Shown here in pieces: positions 23,539 to 35,338 of a DNA stretch of 64,000 bases. The position numbers and the translations under genes were made by a program. The first letter of the stretch is position 1. Every line of letters starts with the position of its first letter. This DNA comes from Aquarana catesbeiana (Eukaryota; Chordata; Amphibia; Anura; Ranidae): assembly GCF_042186555.1 (NCBI RefSeq), contig NC_133328.1, positions 499,809,106-499,873,105 of the forward strand. Direction: 5' to 3'. The notes under the pieces were generated by a model. That model was given only the letters and a program-made list of their open reading frames with translations, had not been told where the DNA came from and searched no databases.

Positions 23539-24600
23539 TTAACCACTGGGCACTTAAACCCCCTTCCTAACCAGACCAATTTTCAGCTTTCGGTGCTCTC
23601 ACAGTTTGAATGACAATTACTCAGTCATGCAACACTGTACCTATATGAAATTTTTGTCCTTTTTTGCACACAAATAGAGCTTTCTTTTTTTGGTATTTAA
23701 TCACCTCTGGGTTTTTTATTTTTTGCGCTAAGACTGAAAATTCTATAAAAACATGCATTTTTTTTAGTTTCCGTTACAAAATTTAGCAAATTAGTAATTT
23801 TTCTTCATAATATTTGGCCAAAATTTATACTGCTACATATCTTTACTAAAAATAACCTAAATCGGTGTATATTATTTGGTCTTTGTGAAAGTTATAGAGT
23901 CCACAAGCTATAGTGCCAATCTCTGAAAATTGATCACACCTGTAGTAGACGGCCTATCTCATTTCTTGAGACCCTAACAAGCCAGGAAAGTACAAATACC
24001 CTCCCAAATGACCCCTTTTTGGAAAGCAGACATTCCGAGGTATTTAGTAAGAGGCATGGTGAGTTTTTTGAAGTTGTAATTTTTTCCCACAATTCTTTGC
24101 AAAATCAAGATTTTTTTTTTCTTTTTTCACAAAATTGTTATATTAGCAGGTTATTTCTCCCCACGCACCATATGCACTGCACAAATTACACCCCAAAATA
24201 CATTCTACTACTCCTCCTGAGTATGGCGATACCACATGTGTGAGACTTTTACACAGCCTGACCACATACAGAGGCACAACATGCAGGGACATGTCATTTT
24301 TTTCTACAAGTTTTAGGAAAATGTGTAAAGAAAATAAAAAACGCTTTTTTTTTTTTTTTTTTTTTTTATTAACACAAAGTTGTCCATTTATACAATATTT
24401 CTAACACATAGCATGTACATACCGAAAATTACACACCAAAATACATTCTCCTACTCCTCCCGAGTACGGCGATACCACATGTGTGACACTTTTACACAGC
24501 CTGGCCACATAGAGAGGCTCAACATGCAGGGAGCACCTTCAGGTGTTCTAGGGACATAAATGTCAAATCTAATTAGACTACCTATTACACTTTTGTGAGG

Positions 24601-27518
24601 CACTCTAGTGGCATGGATGAGAACTGATGTGGCATGAATGAGCATGAATGGGGATGGATGAGCCGTGGATGGGGATGGCTGAGTATGGATGGGATGACTG
24701 AGAATGAATGAGTGAGTATGGCCGAGTACGGCCGGGTATGGATGGATACGGCTGGGTACAGTTGGGAGTGGATGGGATGGATGAGTATTGCTGATTAGGG
24801 ATGGCTGGCTGGCTGAGCATGGCTGGCTGGCTGCCTGAGCATGGCTGGCTGCCCGAGCATGGATGGCTGGCTGGCTGGCTGCCCGAGCATGGATGGCTGG
24901 CTGCCCGAGCATGGATGGCTGGCTGCCCGAGCATGGATGGCTGGCTGCCCGAGCATGGATGGCTGGCTGCCCGAGCATGGATGGCTGGCTGACCGAGCAT
25001 GGATGGCTGGCTGACCGAGCATGGATGGCTGGCTGACCGAGCATGGATGGCTGGCTGACCGAGCATGGATGGCTGGCTGACCGAGCATGGATGGCTGGCT
25101 GACCGAGCATGGATGGCTGGCTGCCCGAGCATGGATGGCTGGCTGGCTGACTGCCTGAGCATGGATGGCTGGCTGGCTGGCTGGCTGCCTGAGCATGGCT
25201 GGCTGGCTGCCTGAGCATGGATGGCTGGCTGGCTGGCTGGCTCAGCATGGATGGCTGGCTGGCTGGCTGGCTCAGCATGGATGGCTGGCTGGCTGGCTGG
25301 CTCAGCATGGATGGCTGGCTGGCTGGCTGGCTCAGCATGGATGGCTGGCTGGCTGGCTGGCTCAGCATGGATGGCTGGCTGGCTGGCTGGCTCAGCATGG
25401 ATGGCTGGCTGGCTGGCTGGCTCAGCATGGATGGCTGGCTGGCTGGCTGGCTCAGCATGGATGGCTGGCTGGCTGGCTGGCTCAGCATGGATGGCTGGCT
25501 GGCTGGCTGGCTCAGCATGGATGGCTGGCTGGCTGGCTGGCTCAGCATGGATGGTGTGGCTGGCTGGCTGGCTCAGCATGGATGGCTGGCTGGCTGGCTG
25601 GCTCAGCATGGATGGCTGGCTGGCTGGCTGGCTCAGCATGGATGGCTGGCTGGCTGGCTGGCTCAGCATGGATGGCTGGCTGGCTGGCTGGCTCAGCATG
25701 GATGGCTGGCTGGCTGGCTGGCTCAGCATGGATGGCTGGCTGGCTGGCTGGCTCAGCATGGATGGCTGGCTGGCTGGCTGGCTCAGCATGGATGGCTGGC
25801 TGGCTGGCTGGCTCAGCATGGATGGCTGGCTGGCTGGCTGGCTCAGCATGGATGGCTGGCTGGCTGGCTGGCTCAGCATGGATGGCTGGCTGGCTGGCTG
25901 GCTCAGCATGGATGGCTGGCTGGCTGGCTGGCTCAGCATGGATGGCTGGCTGGCTGGCTGGCTCAGCATGGATGGCTGGCTGGCTGGCTGGCTCAGCATG
26001 GATGGCTGGCTGGCTGGCTGGCTCAGCATGGATGGCTGGCTGGCTGGCTCAGCATGGATGGCTGGCTGGCTGGCTGGCTCAGCATGGATGGCTCGCTGGC
26101 TGGCTGGCTCAGCATGGATGGCTCGCTGGCTGGCTGGCTCAGCATGGATGGCTGGCTGGCTTGCTGGCTCAGCATGGATGGCTGGCTGGCTTGCTGGCTC
26201 AGCATGGATGGCTGGCTGGCTTGCTGGCTCAGCATGGATGGCTGGCTGGCTTGCTGGCTCAGCATGGATGGCTGGCTGGCTTGCTGGCTCAGCATGGATG
26301 GCTGGCTGGCTTGCTGGCTCAGCATGGATGGCTGGCTGGCTTGCTGGCTCAGCATGGATGGCTGGCTGGCTTGCTGGCTCAGCATGGATGGCTGGCTGGC
26401 TTGCTGGCTCAGCATGGATGGCTGGCTGGCTGGCTCAGCATGGATGGCTGGCTGGCTGGCTGGCTGGCTCAGCATGGATGGATGGCTGGCTGGCTGGCTG
26501 GCTCAGCATGGATGGCTGGCTGGCTGGCTGGCTCAGCATGGATGGCTGGCTGGCTGGCTGGCTCAGCATGGATGGCTGGCTGGCTGGCTGGCTCAGCATG
26601 GATGGCTGGCTGGCTGGCTGGCTCAGCATGGATGGCTGGCTGGCTGGCTGGCTCAGCATGGATGGCTGGCTGGCTGGCTGGCTGGCTGGCTCAGCATGGA
26701 TGGCTGGCTGGCTGGCTGGCTCAGCATGGATGGCTGGCTGGCTGGCTGGCTCAGCATGGATGGCTGGCTGGCTGGCTGGCTCAGCATGGCTGGCTGGCTG
26801 GCTGGCTGGCTCAGCATGGATGGCTGGCTGGCTGGCTGGCTGGCTCAGCATGGATGGCTGGCTGGCTGGCTGGCTGGCTCAGCATGGATGGCTGGCTGGC
26901 TGGCTGGCTCAGCATGGATGGCTGGCTGGCTGGCTGGCTCAGCATGGATGGCTGGCTGGCTGGCTGGCTCAGCATGGATGGCTGGCTGGCTGGCTGGCTC
27001 AGCATGGATGGCTGGCTGGCTGGCTGGCTCAGCATGGATGGCTGGCTGGCTCAGCATGGATGGCTGGCTGGCTGGCTGGCTCAGCATGGATGGCTGGCTG
27101 GCTGGCTGGCTCAGCATGGATGGCTGGCTGGCTGGCTGGCTCAGCATGGATGGCTGGCTGGCTGGCTGGCTCGGCATGGATGGCTGGCTGGCTGGCTGGC
27201 TCGGCATGGATGGCTGGCTGGCTGGCTGGCTCAGCATGGATGGCTGGCTGGCTGGCTGGCTGGCTCAGCATGGATGGCTGGCTGGCTGGCTGGCTCAGCA
27301 TGGATGGCTGGCTGGCTGGCTGGCTGGCTGGCTCAGCATGGATGGCTGGCTGGCTGGCTGGCTGGCTCAGCATGGATGGCTGGCTGGCTGGCTGGCTCAG
27401 CATGGATGGCTGGCTGGCTGGCTGGCTCAGCATGGATGGCTGGCTGGCTGGCTGGCTCAGCATGGATGGCTGGCTGGCTGGCTGGCTCAGCATGGATGGC
27501 TGGCTGGCTCAGCATGGA

Positions 27519-27555
<37 letters not shown>

Positions 27556-27630
27556 CAGCATGGATGGCTGGCTGGCTCAGCATGGATGGCTGGCTGGCTC
27601 AGCATGGATGGCTGGCTGGCTCAGCATGGA

Positions 27631-27663
<33 letters not shown>

Positions 27664-29475
27664 CAGCATGGATGGCTGGCTGGCTGGCTGGCTGGCTGGC
27701 TCAGCATGGATGGCTGGCTCAGCATGGATGGCTGGCTGGCTTGCTGGCTCAGCATGGATGGCTGGCTGGCTTGCTGGCTCAGCATGGATGGCTGGCTGGC
27801 TTGCTGGCTCAGCATGGATGGCTGGCTGGCTTGCTGGCTCAGCATGGATGGCTGGCTGGCTTGCTGGCTCAGCATGGATGGCTGGCTGGCTTGCTGGCTC
27901 AGCATGGATGGCTGGCTGGCTTGCTGGCTCAGCATGGATGGCTGGCTGGCTTGCTGGCTCAGCATGGATGGCTGGCTGGCTTGCTGGCTCAGCATGGATG
28001 GCTGGCTGGCTTGCTGGCTCAGCATGGATGGCTGGCTGGCTTGCTGGCTCAGCATGGATGGCTGGCTGGCTTGCTGGCTCAGCATGGATGGCTGGCTGGC
28101 TTGCTGGCTCAGCATGGCTGGCTGGCTGGCTTGCTGGCTCAGCATGGCTGGCTGGCTGGCTTGCTGCCTCAGCATGGCTGGCTGGCTGGCTGGCTCAGCA
28201 TGGATGGCTGGCTGGCTCAGCATGGCTGGCTGGCTGGCTCAGCATGGATGGCTGGCTGGCTGGCTCAGCATGGATGGCTGGCTGGCTGGCTCAGCATGGA
28301 TGGCTGGCTGGCTTGCTGGCTCAGCATGGATGGCTGGCTGGCTGGCTCAGCATGGATGGCTGGCTGGCTGGCTGGCTCAGCATGGATGGCTGGCTGGCTG
28401 GCTCAGCATGGATGGCTGGCTGGCTGGCTCAGCATGGATGGCTGGCTGGCTGGCTCAGCATGGATGGCTGGCTGGCTGGCTCAGCATGGATGGCTGGCTG
28501 GCTGGCTCAGCATGGATGGCTGGCTGGCTGGCTCAGCATGGATGGCTGGCTGGCTGGCTCAGCATGGATGGCTGGCTGGCTGGCTCAGCATGGATGGCTG
28601 GCTGGCTGGCTCAGCATGGATGGCTGGCTGGCTGGCTCAGCATGGATGGCTGGCTGGCTGGCTGGCTCAGCATGGATGGCTGGCTGGCTGGCTGGCTCAG
28701 CATGGATGGCTGGCTGGCTGGCTGGCTCAGCATGGATGGCTGGCTGGCTGGCTGGCTCAGCATGGATGGCTGGCTGGCTGGCTGGCTCAGCATGGATGGC
28801 TGGCTGGCTGGCTGGCTCAGCATGGATGGCTGGCTGGCTGGCTGGCTCAGCATGGATGGCTGGCTGGCTGGCTGGCTCAGCATGGATGGCTGGCTGGCTC
28901 AGCATGGATGGCTGGCTGGCTGGCTGGCTCAGCATGGATGGCTGGCTGGCTGGCTGGCTCAGCATGGATGGCTGGCTGGCCGAGCATGGATGGATGGCTG
29001 GCCGGCCGAGCATGGATGGATGGCTGGCCGGCCGAGCATGGATGGATGGCTGGCCGGCCGAGCATGGATGGATGGCTGGCCGGCCGAGCATGGATGGATG
29101 GCTGGCCGGCCGAGCATGGATGGATGGCTGGCCGGCCGAGCATGGATGGATGGCTGGCCGGCCGAGCATGGATGGATGGCCGGCCGAGCATGGATGGATG
29201 GCTGGCCGGCCGAGCATGGATGGATGGCTGGCCGGCCGAGCATGGATGGATGGCCGGCCGGCCGAGCATGGATGGATGGCCGGCCGGCCGAGCATGGATG
29301 GCTGGCCGGCCGAGCATGGATGGCTGGCCGGCCGGCCGAGCATGGATGGCTGGCCGGCCGGCCGAGCATGGATGGATGGCCGGCCGGCCGAGCATGGATG
29401 GATGGCCGGCCGGCCGAGCATGGATGGATGGCTGGCCGGCCGGCCGAGCATGGATGGATGGCCGAGCATGGATGG
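24601..29475 (+). repeat. Giant G-rich minisatellite, main block
   Basis: About 4.9 kb of units built on CATGGATGGCTGGC. Sub-blocks run left to right: degenerate GAGTATGGATGG-type units (24601-24800); roughly 24-bp units with GCCCGA or GACCGA linkers (24840-25150); units of about 26-34 bp of CAGCATGGAT plus repeated GGCT (25215-28978), including homogeneous runs with a GGCTTGCTGGCT variant at about 26155-26410 and 27735-28160; then units with GGCCGGCCGAG linkers (28979-29475). All three plus-strand frames are open for over 4 kb because the unit lacks stops. This is repeat structure, not a gene. Confidence 0.97.
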
Positions 29476-29640
29476 CTGGAGTGGGCACAAATCAGCGCTG
29501 TGGGCACTACACATCCAGCCCACAGCGCTGCAGCACTTGATCTCTCCCCTTGCACTGTACCGATCTGTACAGAGAGGGGGGAGAGGAACCGGGCGTGACG
29601 CCGGTTTGTTTACATTTGACGTAGCGACCACGTAGTAAAC
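29476..29640 (+). repeat. Unique flank segment, first copy of duplication
   Basis: Starts CTGGAGTGGGCACAAATCAG and ends CACGTAGTAAAC. It is identical over its length to 31125-31289 and related to the sequence right of the short array at about 38990-39170. Confidence 0.95.
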
Positions 29641-31124
29641 TGCTGGCTCAGCATGGCTGGCTGGCTGGCTTGCTGGCTCAGCATGGCTGGCTGGCTGGCT
29701 TGCTGGCTCAGCATGGCTGGCTGGCTGGCTGGCTCAGCATGGATGGCTGGCTGGCTCAGCATGGCTGGCTGGCTGGCTCAGCATGGATGGCTGGCTGGCT
29801 GGCTCAGCATGGATGGCTGGCTGGCTGGCTCAGCATGGATGGCTGGCTGGCTGGCTCAGCATGGATGGCTGGCTGGCTGGCTCAGCATGGATGGCTGGCT
29901 GGCTGGCTCAGCATGGATGGCTGGCTGGCTGGCTCAGCATGGATGGCTGGCTGGCTGGCTCAGCATGGATGGCTGGCTGGCTGGCTCAGCATGGATGGCT
30001 GGCTGGCTGGCTCAGCATGGATGGCTGGCTGGCTGGCTCAGCATGGATGGCTGGCTGGCTGGCTCAGCATGGATGGCTGGCTGGCTGGCTCAGCATGGAT
30101 GGCTGGCTGGCTGGCTCAGCATGGATGGCTGGCTGGCTGGCTCAGCATGGATGGCTGGCTGGCTGGCTCAGCATGGATGGCTGGCTGGCTGGCTCAGCAT
30201 GGATGGCTGGCTGGCTGGCTCAGCATGGATGGCTGGCTGGCTGGCTCAGCATGGATGGCTGGCTGGCTGGCTCAGCATGGATGGCTGGCTGGCTGGCTCA
30301 GCATGGCTGGCTGGCTGGCTGGCTCAGCATGGCTGGCTGGCTGGCTGGCTCAGCATGGATGGCTGGCTGGCTGGCTGGCTCAGCATGGATGGCTGGCTGG
30401 CTGGCTGGCTCAGCATGGATGGCTGGCTGGCTGGCTGGCTCAGCATGGATGGCTGGCTGGCTGGCTGGCTCAGCATGGATGGCTGGCTGGCTGGCTGGCT
30501 CAGCATGGATGGCTGGCTGGCTCAGCATGGATGGCTGGCTGGCTCAGCATGGATGGCTGGCTGGCTGGCTGGCTCAGCATGGATGGCTGGCTGGCTGGCT
30601 GGCTCAGCATGGATGGCTGGCTGGCCGAGCATGGATGGATGGCTGGCCGGCCGAGCATGGATGGATGGCTGGCCGGCCGAGCATGGATGGATGGCTGGCC
30701 GGCCGAGCATGGATGGATGGCTGGCCGGCCGAGCATGGATGGATGGCTGGCCGGCCGAGCATGGATGGATGGCTGGCCGGCCGAGCATGGATGGATGGCT
30801 GGCCGGCCGAGCATGGATGGATGGCCGGCCGAGCATGGATGGATGGCTGGCCGGCCGAGCATGGATGGATGGCCGGCCGGCCGAGCATGGATGGATGGCC
30901 GGCCGGCCGAGCATGGATGGATGGCCGGCCGGCCGAGCATGGATGGCTGGCCGGCCGGCCGAGCATGGATGGCTGGCCGGCCGGCCGAGCATGGATGGCT
31001 GGCCGGCCGGCCGAGCATGGATGGATGGCCGGCCGGCCGAGCATGGATGGATGGCTGGCCGGCCGAGCATGGATGGATGGCTGGCCGGCCGGCCGAGCAT
31101 GGATGGATGGCCGAGCATGGATGG
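29641..31124 (+). repeat. Giant minisatellite, duplicated block
   Basis: The array restarts directly after the first flank copy with TGCTGGCTCAGCATGG. The opening variant order (two units with CAGCATGGCTGG and TTGCTGG, then shorter units) repeats that from about 28102. It again passes from CAGCATGG units to GGCCGGCC units at about 30615. Together with 31125-31289 it is a second copy of about 28102-29640. Confidence 0.95.
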
Positions 31125-31289
31125 CTGGAGTGGGCACAAATCAGCGCTGTGGGCACTACACATCCAGCCCACAGCGCTGCAGCACTTGATCTCTCCCCTT
31201 GCACTGTACCGATCTGTACAGAGAGGGGGGAGAGGAACCGGGCGTGACGCCGGTTTGTTTACATTTGACGTAGCGACCACGTAGTAAAC
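31125..31289 (+). repeat. Unique flank segment, second copy of duplication
   Basis: Identical to 29476-29640 at an offset of 1649 bp. Beyond 31289 it continues into element sequence (GCCGCTATCAGAGGCC) that the first copy lacks, which fixes the duplication junction at 29640/29641. Confidence 0.95.
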
Positions 31290-31484
31290 AGCCGCTATCA
31301 GAGGCCATTTACCGTGATCCGTGATGCGACAGGTCCTCTGGACCCGGTAGTCACGGATGTTCCCGGATGCGCACCCCAGGGGGTGCGCAGGAGCAAAATT
31401 CTGGGAGGACGTCCATGGACACCCTCCCAGAATAAGCCGACCGTGCTGCGGCCGTCTTTCAGCTATGGCCTGGTCGGCATGTGG

Positions 31485-31735
31485 TTAATGACCATGGTAT
31501 CACTGTGCTTGATTGGTCAGCCAACTCACCTGACCTAAACCCCACAGAATATTTGTGGGGTATTGTCAAGAGGCAGATGAGAAACATCAGACCCAACAAT
31601 GCAGATGAGCTGAAAGCCACTATCAAAGCAACCTGGGCTTCTATAACACCTCAGGAGTCCCACAGGCTGATCGCCTCCATGCCACGCCGCATTGATGCAG
31701 GAATTCATGCAAAAGGAGCCCCAACCAAGTACTGA
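31485..31735 (+). pseudogene. Tc1 transposase C-terminal fragment
   Basis: Translates from NDHGITVLDWSANSPDLNP through TEYLWGIVKRQMR to the stop after KGAPTKY. It contains the third catalytic acidic residue in the LNPxExLWG motif of Tc1 transposases (E in PTEYLWG). It is the continuation of the fragment ending at 23538 once the TTAA insertion is removed. It is the best preserved part of the transposase; the N-terminal DNA-binding part is not recognisable. Confidence 0.9.
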
Positions 31736-32057
31736 GTGCATACTATATTGTACATGGACATACTATTCAGTGAGCCAACATTTCTGTATTAAAAATCCTT
31801 TTTTTTTTTTTTTTATTGGTCTTATGTAATATTTTAATTTTCTGAGAAAGTGGAATCCCGAAATACAGTAGCTGTAAGCCATAATAATCAACATTAAAAG
31901 AAAGAAATATTTGAAAATATATCACTCTGCGTGTAACGCATCTGTATAAAATACTGTATATGAGTTTCAACTTTTGAATTGAATTACCGAAATAAATTAC
32001 ATTTTTGATGATATTCTAATTTTATGAAATGCACTTGTATGTGTGTAACTAACTTAC

Positions 32058-32134
32058 CTCTTCAACATTGAGGGACTTGCGTACAAACAAAATCAAGCCA
32101 AACTCTTTAGAGAAGATCAATGAAGTATTGAGAT
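32058..32134 (-). CDS. PRKDC: PRKDC (DNA-PKcs) exon 2
   Basis: Minus-strand exon of 77 nt. Two bases complete codon 73 and 25 codons follow (residues 74-98): LNTSLIFSKEFGLILFVRKS then LNVEE. This aligns to the known TSLVFS-DFGLLVFVRKSLN segment of DNA-PKcs. The acceptor is TTTTCTAG|ATCTCA and the donor is GAG|GTAAGT, a strong site. The donor lies only about 20 bp from the end of the Tc1 element that fills intron 2. The helical segment is part of the N-terminal arm. Confidence 0.95.
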
Positions 32135-32327
32135 CTAGAAAAAAAGGATACAGGCCAAAATATTATTATTGTATAAAAGTCTAAAGCGTTCTAAAGACTA
32201 CTGAAGCATCACTTTGTAACTAAATTGATATTAAAAAAAAAATGCACAAACATGCAGTTGCAATCAGAAAACAAAATGTTTCTTATGAAAGATCTTTCCA
32301 TAGACATGCATACTATACTTAGCTATG

Positions 32328-32364
<37 letters not shown>

Positions 32365-33793
32365 GACTGATCGTTAACGATCATTGATTCTATTCATTAA
32401 GACAAGTAAGGGGCTGGTACACACGGCACATTTACCGACTACTTCCCCACTCTAAATCTTGATAATATCCCCCGCAGCAGGCAGTGTGAAATGAAGCAGC
32501 GCGGGGGCTATAGGGATCCAGGAGAGCACACAGGGGCCCGGGGCAGCAGGACAAAGATAGGGAAGTGGTGAGGGCGAGAGAGAGAGGGCGAGAGAGAGAA
32601 AGAGAAAGAGAGAGAGACTCCTGTACGTATGCCCCTGGTCTATGGGTACCTTGTGGATACAGGCACCCTTAAACAGTCTCTGAACTTGTTTTCCACTATC
32701 AATCCCAGCTGACTGAGAAGAACCCATTCACTATAGCAGGTGCAAAAGTACAATTCAGACTTACCACCATACTCCTGCAACAGCCTATGTTATATACCAG
32801 CAATGTGTAGAACAAACATATGCTTTACCTAGAGAAGCCTTTGTTTCAATACAATGTTCAAGCTTGAATCGAGCAGCTAAAAAAATTATTACCTGAAATT
32901 TTTAAAAAACCCTTGGCAACCTGGGACGGATGTAATTGAATTCAAGTGAAGCTACAAACTTTTTTCCTGTTCTAATGCACAGAAAAACTGAAAACATCTA
33001 GTCTATAAAAGGGACTCGCAAGAGTAATGTCAAACTGGGGTTCTAACTCTTTACTTCTCTACCCAAACAAGGCCACAACTACCTCCAACTACCAAAAAAA
33101 ATTAACAGCAAATCTCACTTATTGATTGGGGCTGGAAACCATTACAGACTCCCAAGTGCTTGCCAAAATGTCTGGTTGAAGGAAACGTACTAAGTCAAAT
33201 AGTTCCATACTTTCAGTGTTTACAATGCCAGTTGACACCAGCGCCGGCCCGTTCATACGGGGCACCGCCCCACTAATCCAAATGCAGGGCACCAGACGCA
33301 TGGATTCCAATGGGAGGGTTTTTTTTGTTTTTTTTAGAAAAACACGCGATTAGAGGCTCTAATTTGCTTAAAAAAAAAAAAAAAAAAAAAAAGAAGAAGA
33401 GGGCTCGGGGTGCAGAGCCCACCCAGTTGGGTGACAATAGCAAATTAATATTCACTATTGTCTTCCTGATTCTCCTCCCGGCCAATCCCAGCTCAGGAAG
33501 CGGGTCCTGAGATCCGATTGGCCGGGAGGAGAAGCGATTCCATTGGATGCCGATGAGGAGGAAAGAGACGCATGGGAAGCCGCACTGCCATGAAGCCGAG
33601 GAAGGAGGAGACGCAGAGGCCTGACGCCCAGAGAAAGCTCGCGACCTAAATGGGGTAAGAACGGGGACCGATCGACCGACCGAAGGGGGGGTGGCGGTTG
33701 ACGAATTGCCACCCCCCCCCCCAAAAAAAATATACCACCAGCCGCCACAGCACTGGTCGGAAAGTTGATTAAACAGAAATTAAATAATGTTCT

Positions 33794-35150
33794 TTAACCA
33801 CTTAAGGACAGGAAGGATTTGCACCCTTAAACGCTTCAGCCCCAGAAGATTTTACCCCCTTCCTGACCACAGCACTTTTTGAGATTCGGCACTGCGTTGC
33901 TTTAACTGACAATTGCGCAGTCGTGCGACGTTGCACCCAAACAAAATTGACATCCTTTTTTTCCCACAAATAGAGCTTTCTTTTGGTGGTATTTGATCAC
34001 CTCTGCGGTTTTTATTTTTTTACGCTTAAAAACAAAGAGCGACAATTTTGAAAATAAAATTTTAAAAATTGTAACTTTTTGCTATAATACATATCCAAAA
34101 AAAAAAATAAAAAAAAACAAAAAAACAAAAAAAAATTTAATCATCAGTTTAGGCCGATATATATTCTTCTACATATTTTTGGTAAAAAAAAAATAATAAT
34201 AATAATAATAATTATTATATTGATTGGTTTGCACAAAAGTTATCGCATCTACAAACTATGGGACAGATTTAGGGACTTTTATTTTTTTTATTGTTTCTAT
34301 TGGTTATGGTGGCGATCTGCAATATTTTGCAGAACTGTGACATTTCAGCGGACAAATCTGACCCCAAATGACACTTTTTGGGGACCAGTGACATTAATGC
34401 AGTGATCAGAGCTATAAAAATGCATTGATTAATGTAAAAGTGATACTGGCAGGGAAGGGGTTAACACTAGGGGGCAATCAAGGTGTTAAAGTGGTTGTAA
34501 ACCCACTTTGAAAAAAAACTCACACCTGCAAGACAAAGGCATAACGAGCTCGTATGCATAGCATACAAGCTCATTATGTAATACTCACCTGAGGTTGAAG
34601 ACCTCGCTGTGGTGCCCGTACACCGGCCAGCGACATCACTCCCGGGGGTTACTTCCAGCTAAATCTGCCACAAGTCCGCCAAAAGTCCGTCGAAAGTCTG
34701 TCGGACGGGCTGTCGGACTTTTGTAGCCGAAAAGTCTGACCGTGTGTACGTGGCATAAGCCTTATTATAGGCTTACCTGTAGCAAAAGGTGGTCTGTAAG
34801 GGTTTACAACCAATTTAACTGTGTTCTAACTGTAGGGGGGATGGGCTGCCTGGGACATGACAGATCACTGCTCCTGATCACTGGGAACAGTAGATCACTG
34901 TCATGTCTAGTGTCAGAATGGGGATCCACCTTGTTTACAAAGGCAGATCCCCATTCTGCCTTTGTACTAGGTGATCACGGGTCACCGGCATGCACGTTCC
35001 CGCAGCCCTCCATGTCGTTTCTTCCCCAGCATGTGGCATGACTGGCCACGTCACTCGGCTCCGGCCAGACACAGAGCCAGAGTCCATGGCCCCGGAAGGA
35101 AGATGGGCGAAGATGGCTGCTTCCACCAGCAGGGACATCGCGGGCTTCCT
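33794..35150. repeat. TTAA-flanked repeat (copy C family) interrupted by a foldback MITE
   Basis: Begins TTAACCACTTAAGGACAGG and follows the element at 39335-40325 (GCACTGCGTTGCTTTAACTG, then AGCTTTCTTTTGGTGG). It is interrupted at about 34488-34820 by an element with ends TTAAAGTGGTTGTAAACC and GGGTTTACAACCAATTTAA. Homology to copy C resumes at CTGTGTTCTAACTG. The right end is not clear. Confidence 0.65.
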
Positions 35151-35338
35151 TTGCAGGTAAGTGCCACATAACGGGCTAGTATGCAAGCATACTAGCCCAT
35201 TATGCTTTTACTTTGCAGGGGAATAAAGAGGAAGTAAAACCCATCAGGGTTTACCTTCCTCTTTAACCACTTGACCACTGGGCACTTAAACCCCCTTCCA
35301 AACCAGACCAAATTTTCAGCTTTCGGTGCTCTTACATT

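Larger units (their letters stand above)
23539..31488 (+). mobile_element. 7.9-kb TTAA-flanked element carrying the giant minisatellite (copy A)
   Basis: It begins TTAACCACTGGGCACTTAAA and ends CATGTGGTTAA. TTAA occurs once on each side (23539-23542 and 31485-31488), and removing the element with one TTAA rejoins the Tc1 transposase at NTWF-NDHGI. Outside the array its left part (23543-24600) and right part (29476-29640, 31125-31484) are homologous to the copy at 35263-39338. There is no transposase. The TTAA target points to a piggyBac-like or Kolobok-like mobiliser (inference). Confidence 0.85.
19783..32037 (+). mobile_element. Tc1-like DNA transposon broken by nested insertions
   Basis: The left terminus CAGGTGTACATCTCATAAAA and the right terminus (reverse complement CAAGTGCATTTCATAAAATT) extend as imperfect inverted repeats of about 70-80 bp. 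A TA dinucleotide lies immediately outside each end (19781-19782 and 32038-32039), the standard Tc1/mariner target duplication. The interior is the remains of a DD34E transposase gene on the plus strand. Three later insertions split it: 19907-20409, 20730-23473 and 23539-31488. The Tc1 parts are 19783-19906, 20410-20729, 23474-23538 and 31485-32037. Confidence 0.9.
19726..32057 (-). other. PRKDC: PRKDC intron 2
   Basis: A 12.3-kb intron. Apart from about 55 bp next to exon 3 and about 18 bp next to exon 2, it is one Tc1-like transposon (19783-32037) with later insertions inside it. Without the transposon and one TA target copy the intron would be about 75 bp. Confidence 0.85.

Noticed and set aside
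24840..25150. CRISPR-like regular repeats
   Set aside because: The units are contiguous tandem repeats without unique spacers, in an animal genome.
25165..29635. Three overlapping plus-strand open frames of about 1,440-1,480 codons, and many minus-strand frames of 60-470 codons
   Set aside because: They arise because the minisatellite unit lacks stop codons in the plus frames. The encoded Ala/Gly/Trp/Leu repeats shift phase with unit length and have no unique domain.
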